DNA from: Pseudomonadales bacterium
Lineage (GTDB): Bacteria; Pseudomonadota; Gammaproteobacteria; Pseudomonadales; Azotimanducaceae
Direction of reading: 5' to 3'
Assembly (NCBI GenBank): GCA_007128525.1
Contig: SKXG01000361.1
Span: forward strand, 1-5,228
Length of the DNA: 5,228 bases
This document shows, piece by piece, positions 5,188-5,228 of the stretch. Below the pieces are notes generated by a model. The model did not search any database. It was not told the DNA's origin and was given only the letters and a program-made list of their open reading frames with translations. Positions within the stretch are counted from its first letter, which is position 1. Every line of letters begins with the position of its first letter. The position numbers were made by a program, and so were the translations under genes.

Positions 5188-5228
5188 ACAGTGGTGAACC
5201 AGGGGGTGGTGCAATGGGAGGCCATGGA
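4216..5228 (+). CDS. Sigma-linked tandem-repeat protein of unknown function (3' end outside window)
   Basis: The frame starts at a GTG overlapping the sigma stop (GTGA) and stays open to the window edge: 337 codons plus two bases. I do not recognise a named family. The protein is a chain of units about 81 residues long, each with a strand (as in VTMLVMGQLIV, 82-92), an acidic turn and helix (SDIDAEVLKRSVERL, 94-108), a second strand (HVFGQVYCP, 109-117), a helix (118-128), and a strand such as GQLVSY (133-138). The glycine-rich strands (IGNIGTLDL, NIGALIF, NIGATIE) recall beta-solenoid proteins such as bactofilins, but the inserted helices argue against a plain bactofilin. No signal peptide or membrane helix is visible, so it is probably cytoplasmic. 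Cysteines at 57, 116, 278 and 290 do not form the H-x3-C-x2-C zinc anti-sigma motif. Position and coupling suggest a regulator or effector of the sigma factor, which is inference. Confidence 0.85.
   Translation, partial: MKHRIGNIGTLDLRHATQASIGEGVEAQNIGALIFSRKSADLIAKVHAANIGATIECNGELQTTSGQTELTRGQLAQVSEPVTMLVMGQLIVHSDIDAEVLKRSVERLHVFGQVYCPSDLMVAVQSRVGELNGQLVSYPGDHQLLTRSLIMDSARLSAMPDNSKIAVLGKLSIASDVSAELVERKLASLWVQRHLSLFEHHAEVLLGRLHAESRAQIEVIPKAYEIIDTPVRFDNSDVQGWQDEHLYFLSRVEFAPDVDPDLLAERLTAFQAKSLVLCPEALKSVLQARCSKHQTRIITYSGTLITNEGQATIRASQLERAEAVTVVNQGVVQWEAM

Noticed and set aside
1..5228. CRISPR arrays, insertion sequences, tRNA or rRNA genes
   Set aside because: I saw no short direct-repeat/spacer series, transposase motifs with terminal repeats, cloverleaf sequence or rRNA-like sequence.

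Overview
The window looks like chromosomal DNA of a gammaproteobacterium, possibly a marine or environmental one. The evidence is moderately high GC, a class Ia NrdB whose C-terminal tail ([11 protein letters not shown]) resembles Pseudomonas-type NrdB, and a compact housekeeping layout. The taxon is inferred from protein resemblance only.

Bases 1-2282 hold three ordinary genes. They are the 3' two thirds of nrdB (plus strand), a double-hotdog acyl-CoA thioesterase-like gene (minus strand, convergent with nrdB), and a minimal rhomboid serine protease with its full catalytic signature (plus strand, divergent from the thioesterase). Bases 2283-2417 are an AT-rich promoter-like gap. It leads into a 264-residue protein of the methylenetetrahydrofolate reductase fold at 2418-3212.

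Bases 3213-3455 hold no convincing gene. They contain a terminator-like hairpin, a cluster of small palindromes and a compound leader hairpin. From 3456 four plus-strand reading frames are packed tightly: a 54-residue one-TM protein with a strong ribosome binding site, a 42-residue frame starting right after its stop, an ECF sigma factor (152 aa), and a long frame that overlaps the sigma stop by 4 bases and runs off the window (at least 337 aa).

The last protein is the most interesting object here. It has the position usually taken by an anti-sigma factor, but it shows neither a zinc-binding anti-sigma motif nor a membrane helix. Instead it is built of tandem units with a period of exactly 81 residues between three matching motif copies. 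The likely picture is an ECF sigma operon with a repeat-protein partner and one or two micro-proteins. What it senses and how it is controlled cannot be read from the sequence.
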